NCBI RefSeq assembly: GCF_964355755.1
Contig: NC_092670.1
Span: 23,869,201 to 23,933,200, forward strand
Length of the DNA: 64,000 nt
Source of the DNA: Antedon mediterranea
Lineage: Eukaryota > Echinodermata > Crinoidea > Comatulida > Antedonidae
Reading direction: 5' to 3'
Of this stretch, positions 49,640-63,300 are shown piece after piece. The position numbers were made by a program, and so were the translations under genes. The notes below the pieces were generated by a model. The model was not told the origin of the DNA, did not search any database, and saw only the letters and a program-made list of their open reading frames with translations. Position 1 is the first letter of the stretch. Every line of letters starts with the position of its first letter.

Positions 49640-51270
49640 TACTCTACTTAGTGTTCGATTAGGCTAAACCGCTTTCCTCCATCATTGGATGCAACACTAG
49701 GCCTAGTATAGTAGTTTACTAGCCTATGTAGACTAGCTAGACTACCTACTATACTGTAGTGTATGTAGTGTAGAGTACCCGGTCCTTTCAACCCAACCAG
49801 CCAACTTAGTTGGAACTAGCGCCGTTATTTAGTGTAGTAAGTTACTAGCTGGCTAAGTAAAGCTAGGCTATAAGTTGGGCTAGATAGGACTACTAGCCTC
49901 TACTTCTAGCTAGGCCTAACCCGTGTAGTAGTAATAATAGTAGTATCTACACAGTGTAGTACTAGTAAGGAAAGCTCAGTGAACATAGCTGACTGTCAAA
50001 TGGCATTATTGAATCCACTGGCTGGGAAATTCCCGGGAAATATTACTTTTCACATCATACAGAACAGGTACTGTACATTGGCTCCACATGGGAATAATAT
50101 GCATGGAAATGGTAATGAAAAAAAACTCGCAGCATCCACCTATAATACAGATTACAAAGCACTTCAATAGCCATTTACTCTGACTGCTGACAAATGTGGC
50201 AGCCAGAGTTATTGGTTAGTACATTAGTGTATTGCAACTTTTACAGTAGAGAGTAGGTTCGAAAGAATGTGACAAAAGCATTTTCTAGTACTGTACCAGT
50301 ATAACCTGTGATAAACTATATAACATTTCAATTTTAGCAATTCTCAACATTTAGAAATTGCCAAAAGACCTAAACTTTATCATTTTTGTACTGTATCACA
50401 GTTTTCTTTTAATTAAACTAAGCGAATACATTAATGATTTTGCATTCAGCAAAACATTGATTTTAATTTTAACAATCAATTTCAAATGTGAAAAAAAGGA
50501 TTTCAATTTTTTACAATAATTCTTAAAAGTTATAATCATGTTGAAGAAGCTTTTCTATTTTGTAAAAATCTAAGTATTTATTATGTTAAAATTGTAATTG
50601 TTTAATCAAGTCAACACACAAAATTATTGTTCATTTTGTTGATGTTAAACAGTGAATCAACAGCAGCATATCATAACTCCTAACAACCATTTAATGCAGT
50701 GAGTACTTCACTGCATGTAACCTGCTACGGTTTATCATACAGTATCTATAATAGTGTGTATTGTAATCTGTTTACTAGAGTAGTTCATTCGCTACTCAAT
50801 TTCAACTCACTAGTTCTATTATTAGAACAGTAAAATACTGTGACAAATTTAGCTTTTTGATTTTCAGCTGTCTACTCTCGTCCAAATACTGTACTGGACA
50901 CCCTTTAAGGCTGTTAAAAACTGATCAGAATGCATTTTGAGGTAATCTTCCTACGTGTAAAATCAGTTTTTTAAACAAAACTATCAATTTATTTACAGAT
51001 GTAGGTTGCAGTTTACCACATTCTATCAAGTGACAAGTGACAACGATTTTATTGTGACAATCACAAAATACCTTCGTCAATTAACTAATTGCCAATAAGA
51101 CATTAATCTGATAAAACGTTAAAGCTCTATGTATGACATCGACCAATACCGATGCTTGGTTGTAAAAAAGGTGGAGCTAACATGATAATTTTTGGACAAA
51201 GAGTGTATCTGGTCTGAAAGGCTAACAGTATATCACCCCTTGTGCATATTATCAACTACTGTGTTTGCAG
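49640..51270 (+). other. Presumed FOXRED2 5' intron
   Basis: The left third is rich in CTAG and TAGT words (CTAGCTAGGCCTAAC-like), suggesting degraded simple sequence. The rest is AT-rich. No exon was recognised. Confidence 0.4.
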
Positions 51271-51326
51271 TGTACATTTGCCAACGAAACATTTATATTG
51301 ATTAATAATAATATGATCAGTTGTAT

Positions 51327-54300
51327 ATGAACAAGATTTTCAAGATGAATTTATATCAAGGAGTGTTTCTTATTTTGCTAACATTAACAATTCAAACTGT
51401 ACTGTCCAGTGATGTTACCAGTGACAGAAACTTTTACCAAAGACAGTATTGCATTGTGGGTGCTGGGCCAAGCGGACTACAGATGGGATATTTTTTAGAA
51501 AGATCTAATCATGATTATATGATATTTGAGCAGAATAATGCCAGCGGATCATTTTATGTGAAGTATCCAAGACATCGTAAACTTATTAGTATTAATAAAC
51601 GACATACTGGACAAACAAACAAAGAGTTTAACTTTCGTCATGACTGGAACTCGTTGATTAGTGATGATGAATCTCTTCAGATGAGGTAGGTATGGTTTTA
51701 TATTTTAACTATACTTTATATGTTTGTATACTAAATACAATTCGCTTAAAAATAAAATACACTTAAAATAAGTTTTTAAATAATACAAGAAGGTGTGATG
51801 ACTGACTACTCATATCAATTGTATGTTTTTTTCTGTACAGAAATCAGGTCACACAAATATATTTAACAGACCAAAAAGATAAGAACAAAGAAATTCATAT
51901 TGATAGTGGGTTATGACCTTAGATTTCCTACAGTAAGGCTAAAGCTCCTGGAATATATTTGGGGAATTTTTTATTATTAATACACAGTAGACTTTCGTTT
52001 TTCAATGGTACAGTATTTTGTTAAAGAAACTATGACGCAAAGGAAAACTTAATAAGTCTATGCTCCCTCTAGCTAATAATCAGTCTGATTGGAGAAGTTG
52101 ATTTAAGTTCGCTCTGTTGCAAGATGTTTTTAAATAATGAAATACCGTATATACAGTATTTGAGTAAACGCCCCACTTTTTACGTCCCTCTTAAATTAAC
52201 GCCCCTCTTTGAACACCATTTGAAATCACCACCACAACTCCCCTCAAATCACCCCACCCACGATTGAAATGATCTACAATTTACCAATCATTTTGGTTTT
52301 GATATAATTTTTACTGTATTTTACCACTTTTGACAATAATTGTGTTGTATCTAGGAGGAATTTATTTTATTAAACATGCTACACCCAACAAATTAAGCCC
52401 CCCCCCCCCCCACCCTCTCTCTCTAAAAACCCTCCTGAACAATAAAACGTCCCCTGAACAATAAAACATCCCAGGGTGTTTATTCAAATGTATGGTGTTT
52501 TAGGTTTACAAGTAAAGATAAAAGTTTTACTATACAATACTGTAATTTAATGCGGATATACAGTAAATCTAGTGTTACATTATATATTTCCTCTTCCTTG
52601 TTTGTATTGCTTAAACTCTATTGTTATAAAATTTAGATGATATGGATACTAGAAATTCAGTATTCAGTTTACAGTCTAATTTGAAATCTGATGTACATAC
52701 AATACATTAACTAAACTCTCCTTGTTGGATGTTGTGACGTTAACATATGAGAGGGATTACTGAATGACGTCAAATGTTTGAGTTTGAACCATTTAGATAT
52801 AAATGGTTGGTAACATTCATAACAACATTTGACAGTGGTTGAATTCAGAAAGTTGTGGGCAGAGGTTGTGCTTTCTTTTGCATTTTACCCATTATCATTA
52901 CTATGTTTCGAAGCTTGTTATTATTATTATTATTATTATTCATTACTGTAGCCAACATACTCTCTGCTTTTGTTGCTGTGTACTTTATTAAAATGGAAAT
53001 ATTGCATTATGTGCATACAATAGACTGTATTCATTATTGCATTGTATTTTTCCATTATAATGCTAAATAAAGAGCCAACTATGCTTCTAATATTCATTTC
53101 CTGGTGGCCAGACTATAATTTATTTACTCAAAATGTGCATATGTACATTGTACAATCTCAATGCCGTGTACACATCAGATTTTATAAATCACAAATATTA
53201 AAAATAGTCTTAAATATAAAATCACAGCACAATTGAAAAAAAATATATATATAATTATTTGTATATCCAAAGGCAAATTACTGAAAAAATGACAATGCTG
53301 TGGGTATCAGTGGCTGGATCTCAATGGAGATACAAAATAAAAGCGAAAAGCTAAATCAAAACGAGAAGTAAAACAGCCAGAAAAGTTAGCAGAGCTTTCG
53401 GACAACACTAGCCCTTCATCAGTGCAAATATAATTACACAGTACCACATTTGTTAGTACGTACAAAAGTCTATGCGCCCATCTACCAGTTGTATTACTCC
53501 ACAATACTAGAGTAGAGTACTAAATAATCTACTACCTGTACTACTACCAGTACACACACATCATTCATAATCTCACCAGCTTTCAGCGGCATGTTTAACA
53601 ACACAATACAGGAAGGAAGCAAGATGCCAAGAGGATTGCTTGCTAATTCCCACCCCTCAATCCTATTTCTGGAAAACCAAGATAATGACTGACAAAGTAA
53701 TAATCTCTTCTTTCATGAAAAATGAAGATTAAGACAAAAATACTTTGAATAAGACATTTTGCAATTTTAATAAAGTTAATCAATTACGTAGAAAAAAAAA
53801 TTATATAAAGACAAAATAAATGGTTAAATGCAACCAAAAACCTTTCAATGTCAATTTGACTATTATTTTGCGTTAAATAACAGTACAGTTTTTTCAGGTA
53901 ATTTTTTTTCCCGATCAAAGTGAATAATTATAATTATTTTTTAAGGGGGACAATATATCTTTAACTTCATTATTTTGATTATAGCTTTTTGCTATTATTT
54001 GTATCTCCATTGAGATCCAGCCATTGATGCCCACATCATTTTCATTTTTCATTAACTGAATTGGATTTTTATTTATTTTAATTAGCATTCAGTAAAGTAA
54101 AACTGTTTGCAAAGTGGTTTATACTTTATATTACCATTTTTTAAAATATTTTTTCTTTATAATCTTGTAAAATTATGACTCCATGGTAAAAAACAGTTAG
54201 CAATATATATATGTTTAAGATGTCCTTCATATTTTTCTTATCTATTTATAGTTTTTTAATAATTTCCTGTCTGTACGAAAGAGTTAAGACACCTGCAAGA

Positions 54301-57300
54301 AATTGTTTATACTTTACTATACCCTGTTAAACAAACTATTATTTGTTGTTATTTGTTTATTTCAGGTATTATTCCAAAGATTTCTTTCCCCAAGCTGATA
54401 CTTATGTGAAGTACTTAAATGATTATGCAACCAAGCTCCGACTCAAAATCAAATATAATACAAGAATAAGTAACATTAGAAAGAAGACAATAAGTGAAGG
54501 CCTAGATGTGTTCTTAATGGACGATCAGAATGGAAAAACATACTCTTGTCAGTAAGTTGTCAGTTTTTGCGTTTCTTCCTCCTCTGGCTTCCTGCCCCCT
54601 TTGGCTTCCCACACTTCTAAGCTAGTACCTCATTGTATGTACTGTATTTGTCTTGTTGCCAGTTAACAAAACAAAGCATTTATTACCTTTGATTAATAAG
54701 ATTCATTATTTCCGGTTTCATACATTATTCAGTTTTTAATTATGTCATAATATTGCCGAACACCTGCTGAACAGTGCATTCGACAAGAATAAACAGCTTT
54801 GCATTTAACAAGAAATGTGTGTATTGTGTGTAATGTAACATTATAATATTTTAGAAACAAATTAATACATATAACACAGGAAAATAATTTGAATAGAGAG
54901 GGGAAAAAAGTAAGTTCTTTTATAATAATTAATTGTACAATTGTACAATCAAAACACATCAAGTAGTTTTACAAATTTACAGTTTGACAAGAATTGTCAG
55001 TGGCATCAATACCATTAAAGCTCTGTCTACACTATCAAACTTTATGTGACAAAAAAAATTTATATGGACACGATGATATCATATTACTACCATATATGGC
55101 AATTTTTTTGCCAAACTAGTTTTGTAGTGAGAGCTTAAAGATGATTTTAAAATTTATAAAGATGAAAATTCTGAATTTAGATCTGTCAAAGCCATATTAT
55201 AATGAAGTCAAATTGCGTGGTCATTAGTGCTAATATTCATCATTTAATACCCGACATATTCATCTTTGTGCTTGTCTTTTTCTGATACTGTACTGGTAAT
55301 AAATGAGGCAGAATGAGATATTGTTGTTATGGTAACGACTTAGAGATGTTTATTAGTAGGATTGATGTCAATATGCCCATATCCTAACTTTTACCTTAAA
55401 GCAAAATTCTGTCTATTTATCTGTATTGATTGTCTGTATAATATCATTGCAAAGAGAGTTTAAGCTACCGTTAAACTACTTGATAACTTTTTCAATTTAT
55501 AAGTATATTAGGCCTTACAGAGAATTTGAAGAAACATACAACATTACATTAGAAATGTTGAGGGGACATCTGTAGGATCTAGTGTAATGTGAATATGCGT
55601 TGGCTGAAATGTTAAAACATTTCACCTTGTGATACACAGATGAGATTCAGATTTATTTGGTCCTTGCCGAAGTTCATGACAGTCACAATCACTCACATAA
55701 AAATACAATAACATACAAAATGAATATAAGTTTAAATAAATATAAACAAGTTGTAATAAAGATACACTATACAAAATAAACTACAAGATGAGGAGACACT
55801 TTAATACTGTATGAAACAAGAGGAATTTTATGTTTACACCATTACCCAACCACTATTTGAGCGACACATTTATTAAGAGGACACTTTCTGCATCAAAATA
55901 TAAAATATTAATTGTATACTACTATTCCTGGAAGGAATTTGTTTTTAAAGAAGAGTGTGGAATGTTATTGAAGATGGGTGGAGGTTGGTGAGTATAGGGA
56001 GTCGGGTGTTATGTACTGAAAAGGCTTTAAACTAATGTTGAAACCCGCCCTGGCTAAAAGCATTTTCATTGAATATTCAGTAACTGTGTATAGGTGCAGT
56101 AGAGTACAGTATAGTGTTTTTATATTTTAAACATCTCATAACATCTGTAAAATCATTAAACACCTGGTCAATAGATTTAATCAACTGAAAATAGCAATTA
56201 TTTTATTTTGATTGAATAAATTTTCTCATGAATTTTTCGTTAAGTAACAATGTGTAATAAAATCAATTCTATTGACGGCCATTCATAGTCGATAAAATCA
56301 ATTGTGAATATTGGAATTCCCATATTGGTGTAATTATGTAAGCCAATGAATATGATTATTGTACAATATATTCATTTGATTAAAATTCTTCAATATCAAA
56401 TGCAAACAAATAAATTAACACTACTGTACATTAGTTTCTGATTGATAAATATTATTATATATGAAATAGATAGTTTTTTTTTCAACAAAAATGTTCAGCT
56501 TTAAAACCTTCAGTTGCAGGAAAATAGTTAAGGAAAAAAAAATGGTTTTTGATATACTGTACTCCATATGGGTTTGCTATAAATGTTATTACAATTTTAC
56601 AACAATGACCAAATATTTGTTGGAAAGTGTCCCCTGAATAGAGGTGTCTCTTTATTAGGGAGGTCCTTCAGGTAAGGGTGTCTCGAAGTAGGACCACTGT
56701 TTTTTAATATAATTAAACAATATTTTCAGAATAATGATGATGGGATCTGAGATAAGAACTCCAAATAAACCATACCTATTTCTTCATTGATGGTTAAAAT
56801 TGTTGATGACAAACCATTTGTGTCATCTTCTAATTAAATTTTTTTTAGAGTAATGATAATGGGAACTGGGATAGGAACTCCGAATAAACCATATTTCGCT
56901 GGCATGGAACATACCGAATCATACGAAGACATGTCGATAGATACAGATGATTTCGAAGGAAAATCAGTGATGATCTTGGGAAGAGGAAACTCTGCATTTG
57001 AGACTGCTGATCATATAGTAGGCTCGACAAACGTGATCCATATGATGGCAAGGTCACGGGTTAAACTGGCATGGGAGACACATTATGTTGGAGATTTGAG
57101 GTTTGTTGTCTAACTTCATGCCTAGCTTATCTGGATAAACTTTTTGCCCTCAAAGGGAAGAACAGGTGTGACCCCACCCATGCATACAGGTCCTCACCAT
57201 TTCTTTGTCACCTACAAATTATACTTGTGTAATGTCTGGAAATACTAAACATCTTATGTCTTAAATTAATATTTGTTATTTTCAGAGCTGTAAATGATGG

Positions 57301-60300
57301 ATTGTTGGACACCTATCAATTAAAATCTCTTGATGGAATTCTGGAAGCCAGCATGGCAGAGGTTTTAGTAATAAAAAACGAGAAAAATGGTAAACTGGCG
57401 TTGATACCAAGAGATGAAATGGTTGTGAAAATTGACTTAAACTACACTACTGTAAATCAAACTGTGTTTCACAAAATGATGAGAGAAATACATGACAATT
57501 TTCCACTGAGAGAAGAATATGATTACATAATACGGTGTCTTGGTTTTACGTATGATTTTGCCATTTTTAACTCGTAAGTAATACCTTTTGGTAAATTAAG
57601 TAAAATGTTTCAAATAACCAAAATCCAAATTGCTATCATTGTCCTTCTTAATATGATGTCATACTCTTGGTCCTGTGTACATGATATATTCATGTGCAAA
57701 ATAAAAGAACAAAGCTATAGAGTTCTGCGGTGCTGACGTGACGACATGTCGCGACGGTAAGTGGCGCTGCCTGGTTACTAGCGCAACCAAAAATGCGTTC
57801 AACCTGCCTGAGTGACTCCAAGGTGTTTAGAATAGGCTTATTGATGAAGTCAATTCTAAAATTTAATCATTTTCAATAAAAACAAACTAAAATTTCAAAA
57901 GAACTCAAAATATTTGTTTTTTAATAATCTATTCTTCAACTACAGTTTAAGTTAAAAAATATCAAGCTAAGATACATAATTTGATAGAAATACAGATATC
58001 TATAGTTTATCAACGTAGTAGTGTTGAACGCATTTTTGGTTGCTCTAGCAACCACACAGCGCCATCTATCGTTGTAACGTCACACCACAAAACTCTATTC
58101 TATCTCACTGTTTATCGTTGTAACGTCACACCACAAAACTCTATTCTATCTCACTGTTTGTGTATAAACTGTAAACTGTCTGCTGTAAAATTTTTTATTT
58201 TTATATTTTACTACATATAGAACTTTCAGTCCAGAACCCACAGCCAATGGAAAATACCCTACTATCAATGCAGCATATGAAGTAGAGAATATAACGGACA
58301 TGTTTGTAATAGGGACTTCGTCACATAGCTTGGATTTTAAGAAATCAGCTGGGGGATTTATACATGGCTTTCGTTACACTGGTAAATGATGTTTGTTTAA
58401 AACGACGAATATAATATATTCTGTTGGAAGAATTTCATCTGGTTGTGGAATAGGTATTACATAAAATTTCTTTTTGAACAACCAAAAATAGTATAAGCGA
58501 ACTTACAGTACGTTTTGAAACCTATCAGGTTTCATTCTCAACTGGCGTTTCATCGTCTAGCGTTGTTAATCCCATGACGACGATGAGTTGGTATAGCGCC
58601 ACCAATAGGTCCAAAAGGCAAATAAAAGAGTCGATCAACATCAGAAAACATGGAAAAATCATGAACAGAGATGAAGGAGCCCACGAATTGTCACACATTT
58701 ATGATCAACTATTGGAGAAGGGGGCATGTCCTTTTGGACCTATTGGTGGCGCTATACCAACTCATCGTCGTCATGGGATTAACAACGCTAGACGATGAAA
58801 CGCCAGTTGAGAATGAAACCTGATAGGTTTCGAAACGTACTGTAAGTTCGCTTATACTATTTTTGGTTGTTCAAAAAGAAATTTTATGTAATAATATATT
58901 CTCTTGAAAGTTTCTTTGGTAATGAATATAATAGAGAATTTATTGAAAACACGAAAGTGAATATTTGTTTTCAATATAAAGCAAAAATGTATAGATATTA
59001 TGCATAACATAAACCAGATGAAGTTATTTAAAGTTAGTAGTTTCAGTTACCATACACAAAATTATTTGCTAGCTTCGTATTAGAACACATAGACCATAGA
59101 ACATATACCCCAATCTATATTCTTGTATATTCCCAGAATGGGACATCCCTTGCAAGGAAAATGGAATAATCCAGGTGCTATAGCACCATATAGATATCTC
59201 TTATATACATTACATCATCGTCATATTCCTTTAACATTTTATTGTACTGATCAACCTATACATTATCTCAATCAATGTTTTCATTGTTTTTTAACCAACA
59301 TATAAATTTTTTCTTTGTAGCTCGAGCATTGCATCATCTTTTAGAATACCGCTACCACAACATTCCTTGGCCGTCCACCTCTCAGCCAATCAGTGAACTG
59401 GTCAACAACATTATCAAACGGGCAAATGAAGCTTCTGGAATCTACCAAATGTTTACACAACTTGGAGATGTTATCCTTCTTCACGAGTAAGTCCATCAAA
59501 ATCAAACTCAAGACTTGTACAACACATATACAGTGGCGTAATGGCTATGAGCACTCACTGGGGCCCCGGAGCTTATGGAGGTCCATTGAAAAGGGATAAA
59601 CACGCACAAGGCCTCCAGGGTTCCTCAACCAGGGACCCTAGGCCTCTGCATTACGCCACTGCACATCCAAATTATATGCCTAACTACTACTGTTTAAACA
59701 ATTAATATTTAAATTGATTTATATGGTTTTTCATAGAAAAATAGAAGACATACTAATATTTATCCTAAAATGTTTATTAAATCAATGCATGTATTGTTTA
59801 ATTGAAATTGAAATAATAAGTGACATGCCTGACGTCACATAATACTCATGTTATTATAGATATACCAATATCTTTAGTGTTTTTAATAGTTCCCTCTATG
59901 GTTTGATATATTTTTCAAAGTGTTATGGGCCCTCTATAGTTTATAAAACCTTCTGTCAGTAGTTGACTCCATAGCAATGTAGATCTAGGTAAACTGTGAT
60001 CAGAGGGAAAATCCAAAATTTGTGTACAAACAAAATCCCAGGGGCCTTGTTTAAGTATTTTTAATTGGTTTCCGACATGGTAGAACTTTAATGGATAATT
60101 GTGATAATTTTTTTTCAGGAATGGTCTTTATGATTATCTAGAAGAGTTTCCTCTGCAGCTTCTTCACAAACTTCCAGAAGTTAGTGGCAGGAATGCTTCA
60201 AAAGTTGTTGTGCTGTCAATGGAGTATGGAAAGGATTACTCTGGTAAGGTCTTGTTAGCGTAGCTGTAGCAACTCATTGGACAGCTGTTTCTAGAACTAT

Positions 60301-63300
60301 AAGTTTGAAAAGTATTAGATTTTTTAGAGTATATCATTCTTTTAATAATTATATGAATGAAACAAATTATTTGAATGTAAATTTACACTTGTCAATTGTA
60401 CTGTACTACATCAACCATAAAATACAAATTAACATAAAGTTGTAGGCCTAGGCTACTTATCCTCAAATAAATTAAATAATGTGCAGTCCTAGGCGATTTT
60501 AACTTCAAAATAGTCAAGTTAATAATAAAATAATGATTTTTTTTTCTGAATATTGGGTGGGAGGGATAGGTGAGAAATACCCACGTATGCATAAGGCATA
60601 CAAAATTGACCCTCATGTGTGAAACTTGCGCATTATGCGTCAGAGTTGGCAGGTAAAATATGAGAGGCACAAAACATAGGCTGGTGTTAATTCTACCAAT
60701 AAAACTTTATTATCCCAAACTGGTAAATTCGTGTAGACAGATATTCACAATACAGTAAGTAAGAAAAAAATGTACACAACAATACAAGAAGCACAACGAT
60801 CATTATAAAAATCTAAAATCTCATGCTTGGTTCTACTGTGTGTAGAAAAACTTAGGACATAATGTTTTCAGTGCATGGAAGTCATGTTTGGTGTGTTTTA
60901 TTTTATTTTTAAAATAGGGCCAGGAAATGATGTATTTAGACCGGAGAGAGCTACAGGAGACCCGCAAAATGCTCACCATTCCAACTTTCTGCATCCAGTG
61001 TTATATTATTATCGGTCATTACCAACAGGTACTGAGAAAGTATATGTTTTGTATATATATATATATTTGTTTTGCATTCTACTTAAATTGTAACTGTAAT
61101 TATACAGTAACCAAAACTTGGCATTGTCAACTGGTAATGTACGAAATTGCAGTAACAAAAAAAATCATTTCTAATAGAATTCGGAATGAAGACTGCAAAA
61201 AAGAAAGAGCAAGTTCTTCCAACGCCTCAACGAATTCACCATATTGTTGAAGACTTCCTGACAGACTTCTCAGCCCCTCAAAGGTACATGTCTCTTTTGT
61301 TTCAGACTGTAGGTGAAGGAGATGAGGAAGGGGTGGTTGTAGTGAGGGAGGTATTGGTGATAGTTTAGATGATGAGAGAATTGGAGTAAATAGGTTTTTA
61401 TTAATTTTGTTGGCAAATATCTATAGAAATTGGGAAAATAACTTGAATTTGGAGTCAGTTTTATACTATGTTATTTAAACATAATCAGTGGTCTATTGGT
61501 TTTGAAATAATAAACTTTGGCCAAAATTAATGAAAACAAATTTTAATGCCGTATACATTTTGTACTGAATGTGATCTGAATGTTCATTTTCGGCAATTCA
61601 AATATCATTGTCAGCCAAAAAAAGAAGCTCCAACCCACATATTGTCAATGTGAACATCTATATTATTCTTTAAAAAAAAATCTTTGTAAAGTTCATCAAC
61701 ATACACAAGGGTACAGGGGCAGTGTGCAACCTTGTTTACACCCTGATCAATGTTCAATTTCTTTGTTATACAGTAAACTCTCCCAATACCGGATTCTCTG
61801 AACACCGGGAACTCTCTTAAAACCAGACTTTTCTTAAAGGCCCAACAGGTCTCAAATTTGTTTTTACCATTAAAAACACATTCCGAATTTAACTATATCT
61901 TTAACATTAGTCTACATGTTGTCTATTATTAGCCACAAATGACATTTATGGGTATGTTCAGATTCATGAAGTTATGCTTTCGTATTGCAATGTCATAATA
62001 TAACAACAAAGTGTTCAGTTTTCGTTTGAAACTGAACTGATTTGGGCGAACGTCTGGTATGCAGGAGTAAATTTGATTGGTTAGAGGTCAAAGTTGTTGT
62101 TGCATAACTTTCGTATCGTAAGCGTCGTTCACTAATCTTGTAGCTTGAGCTGTCGTAACGAAGTGGCTTCCACTAATCTTTTCTTGGTTCAGAACTATGG
62201 AGTTGTACGCCGCGTACAATACACACTATAACTCTGTAGGTCTGAACAGGCCCTCTATCTGTCCATTCAAATGTTTCTTGGATATTTGTAAATCCAAGGA
62301 TAGCCAGTTATTTTATGATGGTAATCCAATTAAACAACACACCAGATGGCCTTTAGTCACATTTATGCACCAATGAGATTGAAGAATTTTCCTACCCATA
62401 CATTTGAATTTTTAAGAATAATGATCATTCTTCATTGTGTACACCATAAACACTCTAGGTCAGGAGAAACAAAGGAAAGTCAAAGGTCATCTGCAACTCC
62501 ACCATTTAGTAGTTACAAACACTTTCCCTATATTTTTTTCAATCTATTTAAAGGTCACAAACGGCATTTTATGTAAAAATAATTACTATGTGGGCCTTGC
62601 GTTAGCCATTATGAAACTTTATTTGTTTGTGTTGAGGACTAAAGAATATTTACAACTTAAGATATTTATAGGTATCAAGAGTGTTGAGATGAACAATTAA
62701 TCAATTCCATTTAGTATTATTTAAAGCCCCCTTCCCTACGTTTTTTAGATCTAATTTAAGATCACAAACTATATTTAATGTAAAAATTATACTATATGGT
62801 CCTATTGCGATAACTTTTTTCGTCTTTAAACGGTTAAAAATGTGAAAAATAAGTCGATTCTAATAATTATAGCGGCCCGCTATAAATCCCAAAATGTATT
62901 GCGCGCGGATTGATATTTTTGTTTTTCACCTGTAATTCGCCCACTTTTCGATCGATCGTGAGGTCAAAACAAATGGAAGACTCCTAACTTTTCAGCGAAA
63001 ATACCGGGTTTTCCCCAATTTGCATCAACGGAGTCTGGCAAAAATAGAAAGACAGTTAATGCAGCAACTATACAACGTCAGGCTAGGTATATAGCTAGCG
63101 TATGATGTTTGTACGTTACCGATGTTTACCAGCTAGGCCTACAAAACTAAGCCTAGCTAGGCTAGGCCTAAGACCGTCCACGAGAGGTCGATCGCCGCGA
63201 GCTACTTAGGTAGTGCATTGTTTCTCACTTTTTATCATAATTTACCATAAAACGTACATTTAAGACAAGGAATGACATGGTTTAATGTTTTTAAAGTGAT

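Noticed and set aside
51841-51930. Possible FOXRED2 exon after TTCTGTACAG
   Set aside because: It has a good acceptor and is in phase, but it ends in TGA and does not match the FOXRED2 family. Exon 51,685 joins 54,366 directly to give the conserved [11 protein letters not shown] sequence. It could be a rare alternative exon.
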